From an uncultured Sphingobium sp. (GTDB lineage: Bacteria > Pseudomonadota > Alphaproteobacteria > Sphingomonadales > Sphingomonadaceae): a DNA stretch of 7,344 nucleotides. Position 1 is the stretch's first letter. Each line of letters begins with the position of its first letter. The notes beneath the pieces were generated by a model that did no database searches, was not told the origin of the DNA, and saw only the letters and a program-made list of their open reading frames with translations. Positions 6,770 to 7,344 of this stretch are shown here, piece by piece. Location of the stretch: contig CAMPHJ010000076.1 of assembly GCA_946885845.1 (NCBI GenBank), positions 1 through 7,344 of the forward strand, in the 5' to 3' direction. Position numbers and translations under genes: made by a program.

Positions 6770-6791
6770 CCGTCGCCCTTAAGGAGGACGG
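6770..6791. repeat. 22-bp near-palindrome centred on CCTTAAGG
   Basis: Arms CCGTC (6770-6774) and GACGG (6787-6791) flank a perfect CCTTAAGG core (6777-6784), with two unpaired positions on each side, so 18 of 22 positions are symmetric. It lies about 105 bases upstream of rlpA and could be a dimeric regulator site. Confidence 0.6.
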
Positions 6792-6880
6792 CGCCGCTCC
6801 AAATGGCAGGCCGACCAGCATTAAGCGCAAATGCGGGTCCGCCGCGGGTCGAATAGAATATCGATCAGTCGTTGGCGTTC

Positions 6881-6908
6881 GGGGCACCAGCGACGTCGCT
6901 GACTCCCC
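6881..6908. repeat. 28-bp inverted repeat around CAGCGACGTCGCTG
   Basis: A perfect 14-bp palindrome, CAGCGACGTCGCTG (6888-6901), is flanked by GGGG (6881-6884) and CCCC (6905-6908) with three mismatched bases on each side. 22 of 28 positions are symmetric, the strongest dyad in the window. No function is evident. Confidence 0.75.
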
Positions 6909-6923
6909 CAGGTTATGCGATCA

Positions 6924-6970
6924 GGGTCCGGCTGCCCCGCCAAATTGCGCACGGCCATACAGTCGGACCC
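6924..6970. repeat. Inverted repeat GGGTCCG / CGGACCC
   Basis: Seven-base perfect arms at 6924-6930 and 6964-6970 separated by 33 bases, just downstream of the small minus-strand gene. There is no T run, so it is not a canonical terminator. A related GGGTCCG also occurs at about 6835-6841. Confidence 0.5.
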
Positions 6971-6992
6971 ATTTGACCAGATGTAGCCGCCT

Positions 6993-7166
6993 TCAGCCCT
7001 GCTGACGCTGTTGCCGCTCCTGATCAGCGGCGTCGATCGCCTTTATAAGGTCATCGAACGCCCCGTCCCGAGGTATGGGAAAAAGGCGCGAAAAATTATT
7101 CCCCAGTCGACGAATATCGTCCTGAGTCAAAAGTCCTACCGCCACAATATCTTCACGGGTGTCCAT
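6993..7166 (-). CDS. Small hypothetical protein, 57 residues
   Basis: ATG (7164-7166) to TGA encodes 57 residues, running MDTREDIVAVGLLTQDDIRR, then LGNNFSRLFPIPRDGAFDDL, then IKAIDAADQERQQRQQG. AGGAGAGG lies 6 bases before the ATG, one of the best ribosome binding sites in the window. The protein is acidic and helical-looking in its first 20 residues, has a compact FSRLFPIP segment, a DDLIKAIDAAD helix and a Gln/Arg-rich tail; there is no signal peptide or membrane segment. I recall similar short proteins with an LTQxDIRxLG...FP...LLxAIDEAD pattern as sphingomonad hypotheticals, but function is unknown and no name can be given. It stands alone, about 125 bases from the apparent IS end at the right edge. 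Confidence 0.7.
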   Translation of the reverse strand: MDTREDIVAVGLLTQDDIRRLGNNFSRLFPIPRDGAFDDLIKAIDAADQERQQRQQG

Positions 7167-7172
7167 CGGCGA

Positions 7173-7180
7173 CCTCTCCT
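7173..7180 (-). promoter_or_regulatory. Strong ribosome binding site of the 57-residue gene
   Basis: Minus-strand AGGAGAGG followed by TCGCCG and ATG. This near-consensus match at ideal spacing is the main argument that the short frame is real. Confidence 0.7.
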
Positions 7181-7226
7181 AGAAGGAGAAACGACGCAGG
7201 CAAGATCTGGTGCCAAGCAGTTGCAG

Positions 7227-7253
7227 TTCCGACGAAAAAAGACCTGGTCGGAA
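7227..7253. repeat. Dyad TTCCGAC / GTCGGAA upstream of the small gene
   Basis: Perfect 7-bp arms (7227-7233 and 7247-7253) around a 13-base spacer containing A6. It lies 61-87 bases upstream of the small gene's ATG, a plausible operator position. On the minus strand the loop would carry T6, so it is not an intrinsic terminator. Confidence 0.6.
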
Positions 7254-7291
7254 ATGTATTTAACATAATCCTTATTATCGATCATTTTGCG

Positions 7292-7344
7292 TGTAAGCGC
7301 CGGATAGAAATGACACCCCTCTGCTGAATAGAAATGACACCCTT
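7292..7344 (+). mobile_element. Probable left terminus of an IS21-family insertion sequence
   Basis: From TGTAAGCGCC at 7292 the sequence runs into two tandem copies of ATAGAAATGACACCC. IS21-family elements begin with TG and carry multiple short direct repeats inside their ends, ahead of istA. The pattern GAAATGACACCC resembles such ends as I remember them. The transposase genes would lie to the right of the window, so the family call and the exact tip are inference. Confidence 0.5.
7304..7344 (+). repeat. Tandem direct repeat, 24-base period
   Basis: ATAGAAATGACACCC occurs at 7304-7318 and again at 7328-7342; extending each copy by CT/TT gives 16 of 17 identical bases. The 9-base spacer differs in role from the cores. 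Probably transposase-binding repeats of the adjacent IS end. Confidence 0.9.

Larger units (their letters stand above)
6697..6992. other. Gap between rlpA and the small gene: repeats, no firm gene
   Basis: About 296 bases with several inverted repeats (listed separately) and presumably the rlpA promoter, which I cannot place. On the minus strand one frame is open from 7042 down to a TAA at 6821-6823. Its first ATG is at 6958, giving 45 codons, with protein-like stretches such as GGYIWSNGSDC before the ATG and WCPERQRLIDILFDPRR after it. No ribosome binding site precedes that ATG, so I do not call it a gene; it may be a decayed one. Confidence 0.5.

Noticed and set aside
6781..6856. Perfect AAGGAGG followed by a 17-codon frame from ATG 6803
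   Set aside because: The spacing from AAGGAGG to ATG is 15 bases, too long for good initiation, and AAGGAGG is explained by the palindrome it lies in.
6760..7005. 81-codon plus-strand frame in the rlpA upstream gap
   Set aside because: No ribosome binding site and no recognisable motif; it runs through the inverted repeats.
7194..7216. Sigma-54-like TTGGCAC ... TTGC on the minus strand upstream of the small gene
   Set aside because: Eleven bases separate the GG and GC elements instead of the required ten, a spacing that normally abolishes sigma-54 binding.
7011..7268. 85-codon plus-strand frame
   Set aside because: It is antisense to the 57-residue gene for most of its length and lacks a ribosome binding site; the minus-strand gene has a far better one.
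1..7344. Cobalamin riboswitch, tRNA/rRNA genes, CRISPR array
   Set aside because: Looked for on both strands; no B12-box, no cloverleaf with a GGTTCGAATCC-like T arm, and no regularly spaced repeats other than the two-copy 24-base repeat at the right edge.

Overview
The window reads as an ordinary chromosomal segment of an alphaproteobacterium, most likely a sphingomonad (Sphingobium/Sphingomonas/Novosphingobium type). The grounds are high-GC coding sequence, aerobic-type cobalamin genes tightly overlapped as cobC-cobD-cobU, a split proton-translocating transhydrogenase, a compact modABC operon, and a small 'LLTQDDIRRLG...FPIP...AIDAADQ'-type protein that I associate from memory with sphingomonad hypotheticals. 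The genus is an inference.

Layout. Plus strand, 1-1963: the end of a cobalamin late-pathway operon. It holds the C-terminal half of the PLP enzyme CobC (L-threonine-phosphate decarboxylase), then CobD/CbiB (adenosylcobinamide-phosphate synthase), then CobU/CobP (kinase/guanylyltransferase). Each start overlaps the previous stop. Together they make aminopropanol phosphate, attach it to adenosylcobyric acid, and activate the product to adenosyl-GDP-cobinamide. Plus strand, 2228-3916: pntAB (alpha-2 membrane subunit) and pntB (beta subunit) of the H+-translocating NAD(P) transhydrogenase. A 264-base leader with several inverted repeats precedes them. The NAD-binding alpha-1 gene (pntAA), which normally comes first in three-gene pnt operons, is not there.

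Minus strand, 6017 down to 3931: modA-modB-modC, a molybdate ABC importer. modA starts with TTG behind a very good Shine-Dalgarno. modB and modC overlap, and ModC lacks the usual C-terminal MOP domain. pntB and modC converge with only 14 bases between stops. Minus strand, 6666-6127: an RlpA-type double-psi beta-barrel lipoprotein without a SPOR domain.

Right edge, 6697-7344: AT-richer accessory-like DNA. It contains a 57-codon minus-strand gene with an excellent ribosome binding site, several inverted repeats, a weak 45-codon open frame, and at the edge a 24-base-period tandem repeat that looks like the left terminus of an IS21-family insertion sequence continuing past the window.

I see no convincing undescribed multi-gene system. 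The points most worth a second look are the orphan pntAB-pntB pair and its leader, the small gene next to the IS end, and the repeat-rich gap between that gene and rlpA.
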